The notes under the pieces: generated by a model
What the model saw: only the letters and a program-made list of their open reading frames with translations
Told to the model about the DNA's origin: nothing
Database searches by the model: none
Source of the DNA: Lucinisca nassula
Taxonomy: Eukaryota > Mollusca > Bivalvia > Lucinida > Lucinidae
Direction of reading: 5' to 3'
DNA length: 64,000 nt
Assembly: GCA_963580285.1 (NCBI GenBank)
Contig: OY757010.1
Coordinates: forward strand, 63,572,406-63,636,405
Made by a program: the position numbers and the translations under genes
In this document: positions 19,166-30,165 of the stretch, in pieces
Layout: each line of letters starts with the position of its first letter
Position numbering within the stretch: the first letter of the stretch is position 1

Positions 19166-20500
19166 CGAGGACTGTTCAAATATGAATGCAACTAAGCACA
19201 TAAAAATGATTCCGTGATAGATTTCGATGAAAAATTTATTTTGTCCCCTCAAAGTATTCCCCTTTAACAGATATACAAACTTTCAGTCTTCTGATCCAAT
19301 CATTGAATGCATTTTGGTAGTCTTTTCGAGGTATACTATGAAGGCACTGGAATATTGCAGAACCGAGGTGTTTGCGCTGTACAAATTCGACCAGAAAGGT
19401 ATTTTTTCAGCCGCGGGACAAAAAAAAAGTCACACGGGGCAAGGTCAGGGGAAATGCGGGGGTGTGTGGGAGTTCAACAACCTTTTCCTGCTTCAGATAG
19501 TCTTGCACAATGAACGCTTTGTGCGATGATGCATTGTCATGTAGCAATCAGACATTGGCCAAACCAGTTGTGGGTCTTCGTTCTTTGAGATATTTCTTCA
19601 ATTTTCGAAAAGCTTTATTCTTGTAAAACTTCGCATTTACAGATCTGCCTTTAGGCACAGCAACCTGAATAGCAGGGCCCTGATTTGAAAAGAATATGGC
19701 ATACATTACCTTCTTGACGCTCATGGTCCGCTTTGCAATGCATGATCTTTTGCAATACTTTGTTAATCATATTTTGTTCTGAATCTTTTGTTTTGGCTAA
19801 AAAAGTGAACCCATGTCTCGTCACCTGTGACGACATTAGCGAAAGACCGTCCATTGTAATTTGGAAACTTTTTAAGCAACTTCTTGGCACACTGAACGCG
19901 TGTCTTTTACTGCTCATCTGTCAACAGATGGGGAATCCATCTAGCACAGATCTTTCTCATTTTCAAATCCGTTTCAGAATTGTATGAGCTGCTCCTAATG
20001 GGATGCCAACCATACTAGCTATTTGCCTAGTGGTGTATCGTGCATCGGTAGCAACTATGTCTTTCACTCTAGCAACCATCTTGGCAGATGTTGCTCTTTT
20101 CGGCCGACGATCATGTTGTGCATCTTCTGTTGAGCCTAGCCCACAGCTGAATTTCTTACACCAACGAAAAGCTGTCGGAAAAGACATTTCATTATGCCCA
20201 TAAACCGAACATATTTCATCAAAAATGTCTTTGCACCGTATACCAAGAATACGATTCTTAATATAGGACCGTATTTCAACGGCGTACTCTGACCTTCTTC
20301 AAACCATGTTTCGTATTAGTAAACAAGAGTAGGCAGTGTTTATCGAACGATATACATGGCCAAAGTGGACGGATTTTAACAGGTTTGGTATCAATGTACA
20401 GGTAAAATGTTTTTCTACGCTGTGATATTTATTTCCAGGTGATTTTCGCATTAGTGCATGCGAAAACGTTCTACTTGCATTCATATTTGAACAGTCCCCG
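19166..20500 (-). mobile_element. Mariner transposon, 1335 bp, TA flanks
   Basis: Inverted termini contain ggactgttcaaatatgaatg at 19169-19188 and its complement at 20478-20497; the outermost bases are cga (left) and, inverted, cgg (right). TA lies at 19164-19165 and 20501-20502. The length and TA target site fit the mariner group. The termini match over about 22 bp with no mismatch apart from one near the tip, so the insertion is not ancient, yet its transposase is broken. Confidence 0.92.
19236..20307 (-). pseudogene. Mariner transposase, disrupted
   Basis: Mariner transposases bind the terminal repeats and catalyse cut-and-paste through a D,D34D triad. Here the minus strand encodes an N-terminal part with E-I-R-S-Y-I-K, a helix-turn-helix region (T-R-Q-I-A-S-M-V-G-I), then G-D-E-T-W with the first catalytic Asp near 19822, H-D-N-A-S-S-H with the second, and S-P-D-L-A-P-C-D-F-F with the third. 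All three acidic residues can be found. The frame has an early stop just after the apparent ATG (20305-20307), a stop after the L-T-D-E-Q motif, another before H-D-N-A, and a frame change ahead of S-P-D-L. The natural stop is at 19236-19238. It is not expected to give a full-length enzyme. Confidence 0.9.
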
Positions 20501-20502
20501 TA

Positions 20503-21096
20503 AAACGTCACCAGAAATGACACGAAGTGCCTTGTGTATTTTATTACATTAACATGTTCAGGAAATCATATTCTAACAGAGAGTACATCTGTTGGAACTT
20601 TGACGATATCCTTTGAAAGTTTCTTCTACATGCACCCAAATTATACACACGCGGCTATAGCTAAAACAAGTCGGTGGTCAAAGACCGCATTTCGATCAAA
20701 TATAAATATTATACAAGTTTCGAAAAAAAGCTACCGCCAAATAAACTTGCTATTCACAAGAAAGCATTGTATATTTGGGATTTTTGTCGGGTTTCCCTTT
20801 TTGTTTTGTAGTGGCTTAGAACTATCTTCAAGGGATGCAACTCCTGCAAAAGTATTTTGTCTGCCATGTTAATAGGGGTCAACTCTTAAAGGAAAGAATT
20901 TGCTCCTGATGATCAAATCTTTATTTTAAGGGTAGACTTCTTTTACAGTGGGACAGGGCTTATAGAAAAGCGAACAGGAAGTAACGAAATTTATCTCCCT
21001 TTGCAAACTGGCAGGAAAATCTGCCAGGTTAATAAATGATTCTGCTTTTTGAGTGGTACTGCACTGTGACATACATTGTATCGCTTGATTTCGATG
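20503..21096. other. Spacer, no supported gene
   Basis: A 112-codon frame at 20534-20872 shows no recognisable domain and biased A/T composition; I do not call it. Confidence 0.5.
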
Positions 21097-21110
21097 CACA
21101 CTGTGGACAT

Positions 21111-21266
21111 GAGTGAGTGTTTGAGTTTTACGTCCCACCAACAGCTAAGGTCATACGGAGACGGGATCTCGATTTAAAGACTCATCCGGGAGAAGCCCAG
21201 GATTGATCCTGCGATCCCTTGTTTACAAGGCGAAGTAGCGTAACCACTACACCACGGAGGCTTCTA
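21111..21266 (-). mobile_element. tRNA-derived SINE (S1), 14-bp TSD
   Basis: Flanked by cacactgtggacat at 21097-21110 and 21267-21280. The minus strand starts agcctccgtggtgtagtggt (box A tggtgtagtgg) with a box B-like gggatcgcaggatc... region, and ends in the shared tail gttggtgggacgtaaaact with (ctca)n. Confidence 0.92.
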
Positions 21267-21329
21267 CACACTGTGGACATACAAACGTTAAGTGGGAGAG
21301 CCAATTTACGTAGTATTCATGACTTTAAC

Positions 21330-21575
21330 CCTTTGTGTACCAAATGGAATCTTCCTCCTTAAATATAGCATGAACCATTTCAAAATATAGGGGTGTCAGA
21401 TTGTGTTTTCTTCAACATTTATTTGGAAAATGGCTGAACTGTCTGCAAACAGTGTAGACCCTGATCAGACGCCGCGTTCTGCGGCGTCTGATCTGGGCCC
21501 GCACTGTTTGCCAAGGTATCCGTTTTGGGGTTTCTGGTGCTAAATGGATTGATAAACAGTAATGCGCCCATTCTC
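21330..21575 (+). mobile_element. Family G fold-back element
   Basis: Outer part gtgtaccaaatggaatcttc and, on the other side, tttctggtgctaaatgg. The core at 21463-21493 is a perfect hairpin: GATCAGACGCCGC, loop gttct, GCGGCGTCTGATC. It is flanked by gcaaacagtgtagaccct and gcactgtttgccaagg, which extend the fold. Confidence 0.85.
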
Positions 21576-21749
21576 GCTTTAAAATCAACTGTCTGCACAC
21601 ACATTGAAATGATCGCTATCGTAATAAACAGTTCTGAATAGTAAGGTCCCTTGGAGACAAAGAATATCCCAAATAAACGAAGATAGCAAAAGCCTAAAAC
21701 AACTGCTTAGTGACAATCGTCTATAGGGTCGATTGTTTGTCAAAAGTTT

Positions 21750-22058
21750 TGTTTGTTTGAATTGAGGTTTAACGTCCCCGTCAACACTGTAAAGGTTATT
21801 TTGGAGATGTTGCTTCCAATTTTGTGCAACTTTTACCCGACATTGAGATGAAATGACATCTCAAGCCCTGTCATCCAATGAAACCAATTGGGTTTATAAG
21901 CATGGACGGTCCGACTCGCACCGCTTTGCCTTGGCAGGCTTGAAACTCTAAGCGGTTTACCAAAACTCGTGTGCGGGCCTGTTTCAGCTCTGCCTGGAAG
22001 CATCATGCAGCCCATATATTTCTTCAAGCCCCTATGGGCAGGGGTCGGTACAATTAGC
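21750..22058 (-). mobile_element. Family A SINE-like element, near full length
   Basis: tttgtttgaattgaggttta, acgtccccgtcaacactg at the tail and caagcccctatgggcagggg at the 5' end. No clear TSD was found. Confidence 0.85.
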
Positions 22059-22378
22059 TCTCCAGTGTTGATATCCACGTGACCATCATTGATATGCAGG
22101 AAATCTAGGTAACGGTTATTTATAGAAAATAGCCTCGTTATTCTTATCGCTGTGAGGCAAGAGTGTCGTGTCAGAGATTTAGCTATAAAATCTGGCCTGG
22201 ACTCATGTGTTGGGTTTAGCAAACAAAGCAGACACAGCGACTGATAAGTGTCTAGACCCTTTTCTTACAGTATATGATTTAAAGAAGCAGTCTGCCCCCG
22301 TTCTTGATCATTTTCCAAGCCCACACTAACAGACAGTCGATCCACCAGTGCAGTCATGGCTTTGATTGTTGGCGGTAT
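22059..22378. other. Spacer, no feature seen
   Basis: No supported gene or repeat match. Confidence 0.5.
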
Positions 22379-22730
22379 CATTACGAAAACAAGCCTTATA
22401 TATTTTTGACTCCAAAATATAGGTTGTGTGTACTCGATGAGGCGGTTCTAACAAGTACCCACAATCTATATTTTGAGCAGAAATAAGAAAAATGAGGCGG
22501 TTCTAAAGAGTACACACAACCTTTATTTTGGAGCAGAAATAAGAAAAATGCTCCAAAATATAGGTTGTGTGTACTCGTTAGAACCGCCTCGGTGAGGCGG
22601 TTCGAACCAGTACCCACAATCTATATTTTGAGCAGAAATAAGAAAATATTTCACTTTTTCATCTTAAAATGGTCGTTTTTTCGGCTGTAAAGTTTACAAT
22701 GTATTTCAAGTATAGGCGTATTTTCGTAAT
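22379..22730. mobile_element. Family F element with multiplied cores and inverted ends
   Basis: Inverted ends cattacgaaaacaagcc (left) and ggcgtattttcgtaatg (right). The interior has three gaggcggttc cores (about 22438, 22494 and 22590-22605), each next to tattttgRagcagaaataag, showing internal duplication of the hairpin. Confidence 0.8.
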
Positions 22731-23020
22731 GTGGAATATTACTTACATGTAATAAACTTATCCCATGAGTGTCAGTCACTTTCATAAAAAGCTTTTTGTC
22801 GACAATTTGCTGCTGATTTACATACTGAAGATAAATAAAAACGAGATAAAATAGAATTTTTTTTACCAGCAATCAGAATTATTAAGGCTTAAATCGACAG
22901 TGCAGTGCATAAAGGGCATTCATTAATCTAAATTGGCAGTGGACCGCAAGTGTGTTTTACTCGGCAGCAAATGATTACAAAAGAAAAGCCGCCACTTTAC
23001 GACGCCGCCTTCATCACGTA
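22731..23020. other. AT-rich spacer
   Basis: No supported feature. Confidence 0.5.
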
Positions 23021-23023
23021 ACA

Positions 23024-23170
23024 ACTCCGTGAAATGAACAGCCCCTATATCCTATTTTATATGGAAAAAACTGGGGTTTATGGGTAAACATTATTTTTCT
23101 TATTTCTTCTCCAAGACAGGTTGTTGGTACCCTTTAGAACCGCCTCAAGTGGTCCTAAAGAACACTGTGG
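23024..23170 (-). repeat. Family F, partial
   Basis: ccgtgaaatgaacagcccc, tatggaaaaaactggggttt, ttagaaccgcctcaagtgg; it stops before the second half. Confidence 0.7.
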
Positions 23171-23389
23171 AACAAAAGATCACTGTTGAACAGTCCCAAA
23201 TAAGGTCTGAATATAGGAAGTTAAATGTATTTTGAGTTAATACGGCGTACTTATCAAGGAAAGCATAGAAATGTCGGTTTAGACTGTTTGTCATTCTGTC
23301 TCACGCAGCGTACTATGCGTACTGACATGATGGAAATAGTTTTCCAAGTTATATTTAATACTGGTTGTGGCATATTTTCTGATAATGGT

Positions 23390-23650
23390 GGTGATTTGTT
23401 GGTGCGGAGGTGCCGTGTACCTTGCGTTACAGAGCATCCAAATGTAATTGGCTTACAGTTGGGAAAGGCCTGCTGTCCTTGTAGTAGGTACATGTAAGGG
23501 TAGAAGGATAGTGTTGTTATTTCTTCAATTGCTACACTTCCAGTCATTTTCTGCTTTCTCCAATGTCCTTCAATTTCACCTTCTCTATTGTCTCTTCTAT
23601 CACTTTTCTCCCTTTCTCGGGGAGACGATACAAAATTACCAACAAGGGTT
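23390..23650 (+). repeat. LINE 3' end fragment (family H)
   Basis: gaaaggcctgctgtccttgt, agtaggta, a C/T-rich stretch, then tttctccctttctcggggag acgat. The same series follows the RT fragment at 61800-62060, so this is a 5'-truncated copy of that LINE's 3' untranslated region. Confidence 0.7.
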
Positions 23651-23731
23651 GAAGGGTCATTAAACACGGACACAATCAAACAATTTCTGACAAAAGCTAG
23701 TGTTTTGTCTGTAAAAATAACTTTCTATATT

Positions 23732-24022
23732 GTTTGTTTTTGTTTGATTTGAGGTTTAACGTCCCCGTCAACACTGTAAAGGTCATTTTGGAGACGTTGC
23801 TTCCAATTTGGTGGGACTTTTACCGAAATGACTTCTCAAGCCCTGTCGCCAAATGAAACAAACAGGGTTTATCAGCATGGACGGTCCGACTCGCATTACT
23901 TTGCCTGGGCAGGCTTAGATCCTCTAAGCGGTTTACCAGTACTCGTGTGCGGGTCGGTTTAAGCTCTGCGTGGAAGCATCATGCAGCCCATCTATTTCTT
24001 CAAGCCCCGATGGGCGGGGGCC
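23732..24022 (-). mobile_element. Family A SINE-like element, full length
   Basis: tttgtttgatttgaggttta at the tail side, then acggtccgactcgcatta, and at the 5' end caagccccgatgggcggggg. No clear TSD. Confidence 0.85.
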
Positions 24023-24030
24023 TTAAATAA

Positions 24031-24355
24031 TATATACGCTGTGTATTACGTTTATGTCATTTTCAGTTTGTACTGAATAATAGAAAGAGAAAATATCCAG
24101 GGAAGGGAACGGACAAAAGACACAGTCACCTTGAGCTACCGAAAGAGACAGACGCATACACAAAAGCAAATCATACATTGTTAAGAAAATTCTATATACG
24201 CTGTGTATCACGTTTATGTCATTTTCAGTTTGTACTGAATAATAGGAAGAGAGGAAGAGAAAGAGAAAGGGCACGGCCACAGGACACAGCCACCCTGAGC
24301 TACCGAAAGAGACAGAGGCATATACAAAAGCAAATCGTACATTGTCAAGAAAAAA
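24031..24355. repeat. Family J, two tandem units of 162 bp
   Basis: tatatacgctgtgtat starts at 24031 and 24193. Each unit continues ttcagtttgtactgaataat, cacagNcaccNtgagctacc, aaagcaaatcNtacattgt. A third copy lies at 32170-32285 after family D. The 112-residue minus frame is an internal two-repeat artefact. Confidence 0.85.
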
Positions 24356-24546
24356 ATACACATATCGCTTACTAATCTTACCCCATTTTGTAGTAAAGGG
24401 AATATTCCGCCTTAAAGACAGATATTTAAGGATACCAGGTTCAGTTTATTTTAAAAATTGATTTAAAAAAAAAAGCTCAAAGATTTTCTGGGCCTGTAAT
24501 GTTTGCCAGTGACCCGTTTTGTGGTTTCCCGTATAAGTCGGTTGGC

Positions 24547-24773
24547 CCATTTTGTACCAAATGGAATCTTCCTCCTGATATATAGCATGAGTCCATTTCA
24601 AAATTTAGGGGTGTCAGGTTGTCTTTTCTTCAAATTTTATTTGGAAAATGGCTGACTTTTATGCAAACAGGGTAGGCCTTGATCAGACGCCGCGTTCTGC
24701 GGCGTCTGATCTGGGCCTGCACTGTTTGCCAGGGTACCCGTTTAGGGGTTTCCGGTACAAAATGGGTTAAACA
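24547..24773 (+). mobile_element. Family G fold-back element with inverted ends
   Basis: Ends cccattttgtacc and, inverted, ggtacaaaatggg. The core hairpin at 24681-24711 has the same 13-bp arms as at 21463. Body ttggaaaatggctgac and gggcctgcactgtttgcc. No transposase. Confidence 0.85.
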
Positions 24774-24991
24774 TTAAAACATACTGGGGGCAATACTGTA
24801 GGAACTAAAGTGCTAGATCGATATAAAAGGATTGGGTAAAACATAAATGTTTTTAACTGAGTGTGTGTAATGTTGATTGAAAACATTAAAACATACTGGG
24901 GGCAATACTGTAGGAACTAAAGTGCTAGATCGATATAAAAGGATTGGGTAAAACATAAATGTTTTTAACTGAGTGTGTGTAATGTTGATTG
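24769..24991. repeat. Perfect 112-bp tandem duplication
   Basis: Units 24769-24880 and 24881-24991 agree at every base I compared, except the very last position. The second unit runs straight into family D (tacctgatgctccgtc). Confidence 0.95.
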
Positions 24992-25500
24992 GTACCTGAT
25001 GCTCCGTCTCTGGTCGGGTCGTTCGGAGTGTAACTGTTGGTTTTCTTTTGTTTCAATGTTTTTTTTTTTTTTGTTTTTTTTTTGCAATCGAGTCCTCACC
25101 GTTGTTTCATCTCTCGGAGATGTTGCACTGACGAGTTAGGAAGCCCTCATGCGGACTGAACAAATTATTGGTCTAAATCGCGACGGAAGTAAGGGGCGAG
25201 AAATGCGACCGCGTAAAATCGATTCAAGCCCCCAAGTGAAATACATGTACTTTTCACTGACCGTTTGAAGGCTGTTTTTCTGTCGCGGTTTTTTTTTATA
25301 GTTCGTCTTTGAATGTTTGTATCGCTTGTATCTTTTTGTTTTGGATAGCCAACTGACAATTTTTGTGGGAAAGCCTTCCACTGTTGGTGTTTCCATTAGC
25401 GTCTATATATAGTTTCTTCATGTTTGTGTTTCTTTTCCTTTAGTGTCTCTGATGAGAGGTGTGGGTTAATAGTATCGATTCCTGATCATTCCTATCACTT
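24980..25500 (+). repeat. Family D copy (Penelope-like 3' region)
   Basis: tacctgatgctccgtctctg, aactgttggttttcttttg, gttgcactgacgagttagg, catgcggactgaacaaatta, aaaatcgattcaagccccc, then ttcctgatcattcc. It contains a poly-T run (25051-25083). Confidence 0.85.
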
Positions 25501-25569
25501 CTATTTCGACTCTCGGGGTAAATGAGTCATCGATGTTCGACTTAAAGAAGTTTTACTGTATGACAAGAA

Positions 25570-25885
25570 AACTTGTCATCAGGTGAACAAGTCCGTGAAA
25601 TGAACCCCCCCCCCCCCCCCCCCCCCACACACACACACCTCTAAACGCCACTTTATATAGAGAAAGAAACTGGGGTATACATTATTTTTTCTTATTTCTG
25701 CTCCAAAACATAGGTTGTGGGTACTCGTTAGAACCGCCTCAATGAGGCGGTTCTAACGAGCACCCACAACCTACGTTTGCAGTATTTGTAAGAAAAATAT
25801 CACGGACTTTCATAAAAAGTAGCCATTTTGGAGATGTGAAAAAAAATTCACCATGTCAAACGGGTGTGTTATCGTAATGCTTATG
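25570..25885 (-). mobile_element. Family F fold-back element, full length
   Basis: Starts catcaggtgaacaagtccg. It holds an expanded poly-C/(CA)n run at 25605-25640 and the perfect core gttagaaccgcctcaatgag... at 25725-25765, and ends acgggtgtgttatcgtaatg. Confidence 0.85.
25605..25640. repeat. Poly-C / (CA)n tract
   Basis: More than 20 consecutive C followed by (ac)n inside a family F copy. Other copies have only a few C at this site. Confidence 0.95.
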
Positions 25886-26056
25886 CTAGGCTTATTATCC
25901 TATGTTTCTAACCACAAACCCCGGGTATATCACAATCCTTGTTTTGGTCTCAATCGACGATTCTAATAAGCATTTATTGTCAAGATAAAATAAGAAGATC
26001 ATTATTTATTATTTTAATATACTCAAGAAAAGAACCTAGTGACTCAAGAACCAGTT

Positions 26057-26354
26057 TTGTTTGTTTGATTTGAGGTTTAACGTCCCCGTCAACACTGTAA
26101 AAGTCATTTTGGTGACGTTGCTTCCAATTTTGTGGGACTTTTAGCCGACATTGAGATTAAATGACATCTCAAGCCCTGTCGCCCAATGAAACAAATAGGG
26201 TTTATAAGCATGGACAGTCCGCCTCGCACCGCGGTTCCTGGACAGGCTTAGATCCTCTAAGCGGTTTACCAGTACTAGTGTGTGGGCCGGATTCAGCTCT
26301 GCGTGGAAGCATCATGCAGCCCTTATATTTCTTCAAGCCCCTATGGGCGGGGGC
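26057..26354 (-). mobile_element. Family A SINE-like element with 16-bp TSD
   Basis: Flanked by gactcaagaaccagtt at 26041-26056 and 26355-26370, an exact match. It defines the family ends: (CAAA)n tail on the minus strand and 5' end at gcccccgcccat. Confidence 0.95.
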
Positions 26355-26579
26355 GACTCAAGAACCAGTTAAAATCACTGTAAACGTGGCATTAGTTTTC
26401 GAGTTTTTGATGTGTAACTGTACTGTGTGTACGTAAAAGTGTTGCGCTTGACTGGTCATTATTTTTATTAACTTTTTGATTATCCATCGATTGTGACAAT
26501 CCCTTGTTCTATCTATTTACCCTATATATTTGGACACATAATCTCCTTCCAATACTTGTTCTAAAATTTGAACAAATCA

Positions 26580-26862
26580 TTACGATGACACACTGTGTGA
26601 CAGAGTGCATTTTTCACATCTCCAAAATGGCTACTTTTCAGATGAAAATCCGTGATATTTTTCTTATAAATACTTCAAACATAGGTTGTAGGTGCTCGTT
26701 AGAACCGCTTCAATGAGGCAGTTCTAACGAGTACCCACAACCTATGTCTTGGAGCAAAAATAAGAAAAATATTGTATACCCCCTTAAACCCCAGTTTTCA
26801 CTATATAAAGTGGGGTTTAAGAAGGGTGTTCATTTCCCGGACTTGTTCACGTGATGTGTAAT
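26580..26862 (+). mobile_element. Family F fold-back element
   Basis: cattacgatgacacactg, cacatctccaaaatggctac, core agaaccgcttcaatgaggca..., tataaagtggggtttaag, ttgttcacgtgatg. Confidence 0.85.
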
Positions 26863-27147
26863 ATATTACCCTATGTTGTGTCTAAATATAGCTGAATGAG
26901 TGGCAAACACGGTGGATAGCTTTCCAAGGTTTTACGAGTATTTAAGGACATAATACGCCATGGTTTGTCAATTTTAAAGATTTTTTTTTTTTCAAAAAGT
27001 AGGTTATCATTGACAATTTAATCATCCTGGTGTTGTATAGAGTTTTTATTTTTGTTGTTTTTGTTTTGCACTGCAGTTTTATTGAGAATAAGATATTTGA
27101 AGTGTAAAACTTTAACTGTAATCGGTTTGATATGTTTTGCTATCATT
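26863..27147. other. AT-rich spacer
   Basis: No feature seen. Confidence 0.5.
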
Positions 27148-27151
27148 TTAA

Positions 27152-27688
27152 AGGTGCATTATTGAGCTACCGGGTCTCAATTTTTTTCTGGTTTTTATCT
27201 TCAATGCATACTCCTTTGTCATGTGTACACTTTTGGAGCAAATACAGCTTCAGAACTTTGTGAAAATTGTCGTTTTCATTCGTGTTTATCCTTCGCTCTG
27301 AACATGTGTTTGTAATTTCTATTCTAAAAATAAATCTGTCACTTTACACTTGCATGGCGACAGTATCGTCTCTGAGTGTCGTTACTTATGGCATGGTATT
27401 CAGCGTCATATTTTTTTCCGATTCAGGCATGGCCTAAGCAAACAAGGCCAAAAATGAACGTCGCATAACGTCATATATGGGGATTCTATTTTTGTCACGA
27501 ACTAAAAATAGATCTAACTAGTGTTCGAAACCTAGTTAGGGAATCCCTCTCAAACTCGTTTACCTGTCATCATATTTGTTCGCATTTTTGCATAAAATGC
27601 ATTCATTTGTATTGTTTTAAAGAAAAATACCGGCTATATGTATTTTATTTTTGGAAGCATTTTTTCCGGATAGCTCAATAATGCACCT
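27152..27688. mobile_element. 537-bp MITE with TTAA TSD
   Basis: Inverted ends AGGTGCATTATTGAGCTA (27152-27169 and complement at 27671-27688), followed by ccgg on both sides after one or two mismatches. TTAA flanks at 27148-27151 and 27689-27692. No ORF. TTAA targets are typical of piggyBac and Kolobok groups; which one applies is not decided. Confidence 0.88.
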
Positions 27689-27837
27689 TTAAGCATGATG
27701 TTCAATGAACATGAAAATTTCGCAGTACACAAAGGTTACACTCAGTACCACATTTCTCGGGCCATTAATGGTCACCAATTACAGTCTGTATGTAGTTGCT
27801 CTTTGTAAAAGAGTTTAGTATTGGTTCGCCCAACTGC

Positions 27838-28091
27838 ATTACGAAAACATGCCTATATAATTTTGACCCCAATAAACCCCACTTTTATATAGTAAAACTG
27901 GGGTTTTTAGGGGTATACATTATATTTCTGCTCAAAAACATAGATTGTGGGTACTCGTTAGAACCGCCTCGACGAGCATCCACAATTCATGTTTTGAGCA
28001 GAAATATGAAAAATATCGAAATTTGTCATCTGAAAATTTCATTTTTCGGTGGTAAAATTTACAATGTATTTGTATAGTAGTGTTATCGTAA
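27838..28091 (+). mobile_element. Family F element with matched inverted ends
   Basis: Ends cattacgaaaac and gttatcgtaatg are inverted copies with one mismatch. It contains ataaaccccacttttatata, the half core gttagaaccgcctcgacgag (shortened) and gagcagaaatatg. Confidence 0.8.
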
Positions 28092-28179
28092 TGAGTACAG
28101 GCCTCCAATATCTCCAGGAGTGATGTACCGCGTATAAAGAGGGACCATTTGTACTAACAAGGTTATAATTGAAAAACAA

Positions 28180-28290
28180 AATCGAAGTGAAGGCAATGAT
28201 CAGGAATCGATACAGTTATCCCACAGCTCCCATCAGAAACACACAAGGGAAAGAAACACAAACATGAAACAACTAGTCCGCATAAAGGCA
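28180..28290 (-). repeat. Family D fragment
   Basis: gaaggcaatgatcaggaatc, gatacagttatccc, aagggaaagaaacac, aaacatgaaacaactag; this is the 3' end of family D in reverse. Confidence 0.75.
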
Positions 28291-28959
28291 ACAAGTCTGT
28301 AAGAATTTCATCGGTTAATTTGAATATTTAATACTTAATAGCCTACTCACAAATTCAGTTTTACTCAAATCCATCAAATATGAAAATAGAGTAAGAATCC
28401 TCATTGCTCATTGGTTCTGAGATAATTTCTGTCATTTCGTAGAAAAAGCAAATTCTATTTTTAAACCAATTTTCAGCCTTCCTGCATTGTGAACGTTTCA
28501 TTTAGAGTAGCATGTTTCACAGTCCAGTGATTTATCTTCTTTATTTATCATGTTGATGGTTTTCTGAGAAAAAAGGGCACTTTCGAACAGTTTGACAAAA
28601 AGATTAAAGGCTAAAATTCGTTTGGATCGCCCCTCGAGCCTGATAACCCCTTGTTTAACCTATTTACCCTATATATTCGGAATTCTTATCCCCTTTCCAT
28701 ACGTTTTCTAAAATGTGAACAAGTGTAAATTATACTGAGCAAAATTGAAAACGCTGCTCTTACCAGCCGGGTTTTCTGGGCAATGCAATGTGACAAGTAA
28801 AACTGACCCAAGTCTATTACGTTAGTTCCCCAAACATCTGTGAAATGATGGACGGATATTTTATCAATTTGCATACTCCGGTGCCCGAGGTATGCTTATT
28901 CAAGCTTTATTAATCGAACTTTACAAGTGCACAGATAAATCGATGCGGCTAAGTCCTGT
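28291..28959. other. Spacer, no supported gene
   Basis: AT-rich, only short frames. Confidence 0.5.
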
Positions 28960-28973
28960 CCAATGAACAATGA

Positions 28974-29140
28974 TTGAGTGAGTATTTGAGTTTTACGTCC
29001 CACCAACAGCTAAGGTCAAACGGAGACGGGACCTCAGTTTAAAGACTTATATATCCGAAAGTCTGGAGAAGCCCGGGATCGATCCTGCGACCCCTGGATT
29101 ACTAGGCGAGTAGCGTAACCACTGCACCACGGAGGCTTCG
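28974..29140 (-). mobile_element. tRNA-derived SINE (S1), 14-bp TSD
   Basis: Flanked by ccaatgaacaatga at 28960-28973 and 29141-29154. Minus-strand head gcctccgtggtgcagtggtt (box A), box B-like gcaggatcgatcccgggc, and the shared tail. Confidence 0.92.
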
Positions 29141-29164
29141 CCAATGAACAATGAATCGCATAAC

Positions 29165-29456
29165 ATCATGTAAACTTGTCTGTGAAATGAGCACCCCTCT
29201 AAAACCCTCCTTATATACAGAAAACTGGGGTTTTAGAGGTAAACATTATTTTATTATTATTATTATTTCTGTTCCATTACATAGGTTGTGAGTACTCCTG
29301 AGCACCACAATGAAGCGGTTCTAACGAGCACCAGCAACCTATGTTTGCAGTATAGATAAGAAAAAAATATCATGGATTTTCAACAGAAAAGTATCCATTT
29401 TGGAGACGTGAAAAAATGCAATATGTCGCACGGGTGTGTTATCGTAATGAAAATCT
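29165..29456 (-). mobile_element. Family F fold-back element
   Basis: catgtaaacttgtctgtgaa, cttatatacagaaaactggg, a decayed core (gagcaccacaatgaagcggt), tatccattttggagacgtg, and end cgggtgtgttatcgtaatg. Confidence 0.8.
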
Positions 29457-30139
29457 CACGTTGAAACAAGCTCGCCACTCAATGCTTTAATTGACAGCAT
29501 TGTAAGCTATTTCCGCTTGATGAAAAAAAAAATAAGTAATGCTTGATATTAGTTGATTTATTGAGCATTTCGAAACAGAATATTTGCAGAATTACTTGCG
29601 CCTTTCAGCACATTATTCCTACCATTGTCACGGATTAGTCTGTCCCGTGCCTTTCATGCAACGACGCATTGCTTTTCCTATGGAATTGCGTTAATAATGA
29701 TTTCGTATTTACAATTTGATTGAATATCCGTATTTAAAGGTGGGTTATCATACCGACCAAAATTTTTGATAGGTCCTTTGCAAATTCCGACTGACTGATG
29801 TAAAGACTGTATCACTATTTTTAAATTAGGAGTTTGCATGTTGGGTTTTAATTGACCTAAACTGGGAGAGACGGATGTTCAAACTGAACATCTTATAAAT
29901 GGGACCCCTAGCCGCTCATGCATTCTCCGTCGCATTAAGCTGCTGAAACTATTGAGGAATAGCAAGCAGTCTTTTTTAATTTTCAAACTGATTTTAATTT
30001 TCTTTCGTTATTCATACATGTCAAACAATCCAGGTGTACCTTTTCACTTTTGTTCAGTCTATTATTTGATATTGTATCTAAAAATAGTTGAATGAGTATA
30101 ATTTTCCAAGTTTGCATTTAACTCTTATCATGCTGTTCA
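29457..30139. other. Spacer, no supported gene
   Basis: AT-rich; no repeat match noticed. Confidence 0.5.
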
Positions 30140-30165
30140 CGAAAATTCCTATCTTTGGAAACAGT

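Noticed and set aside
20534..20872. 112-codon frame after the mariner
   Set aside because: No recognisable motif, no supporting context; compositionally like the surrounding spacer.
24023..24361. 112-codon minus-strand frame with internal peptide repeat
   Set aside because: Explained by the 162-bp tandem duplication of family J.
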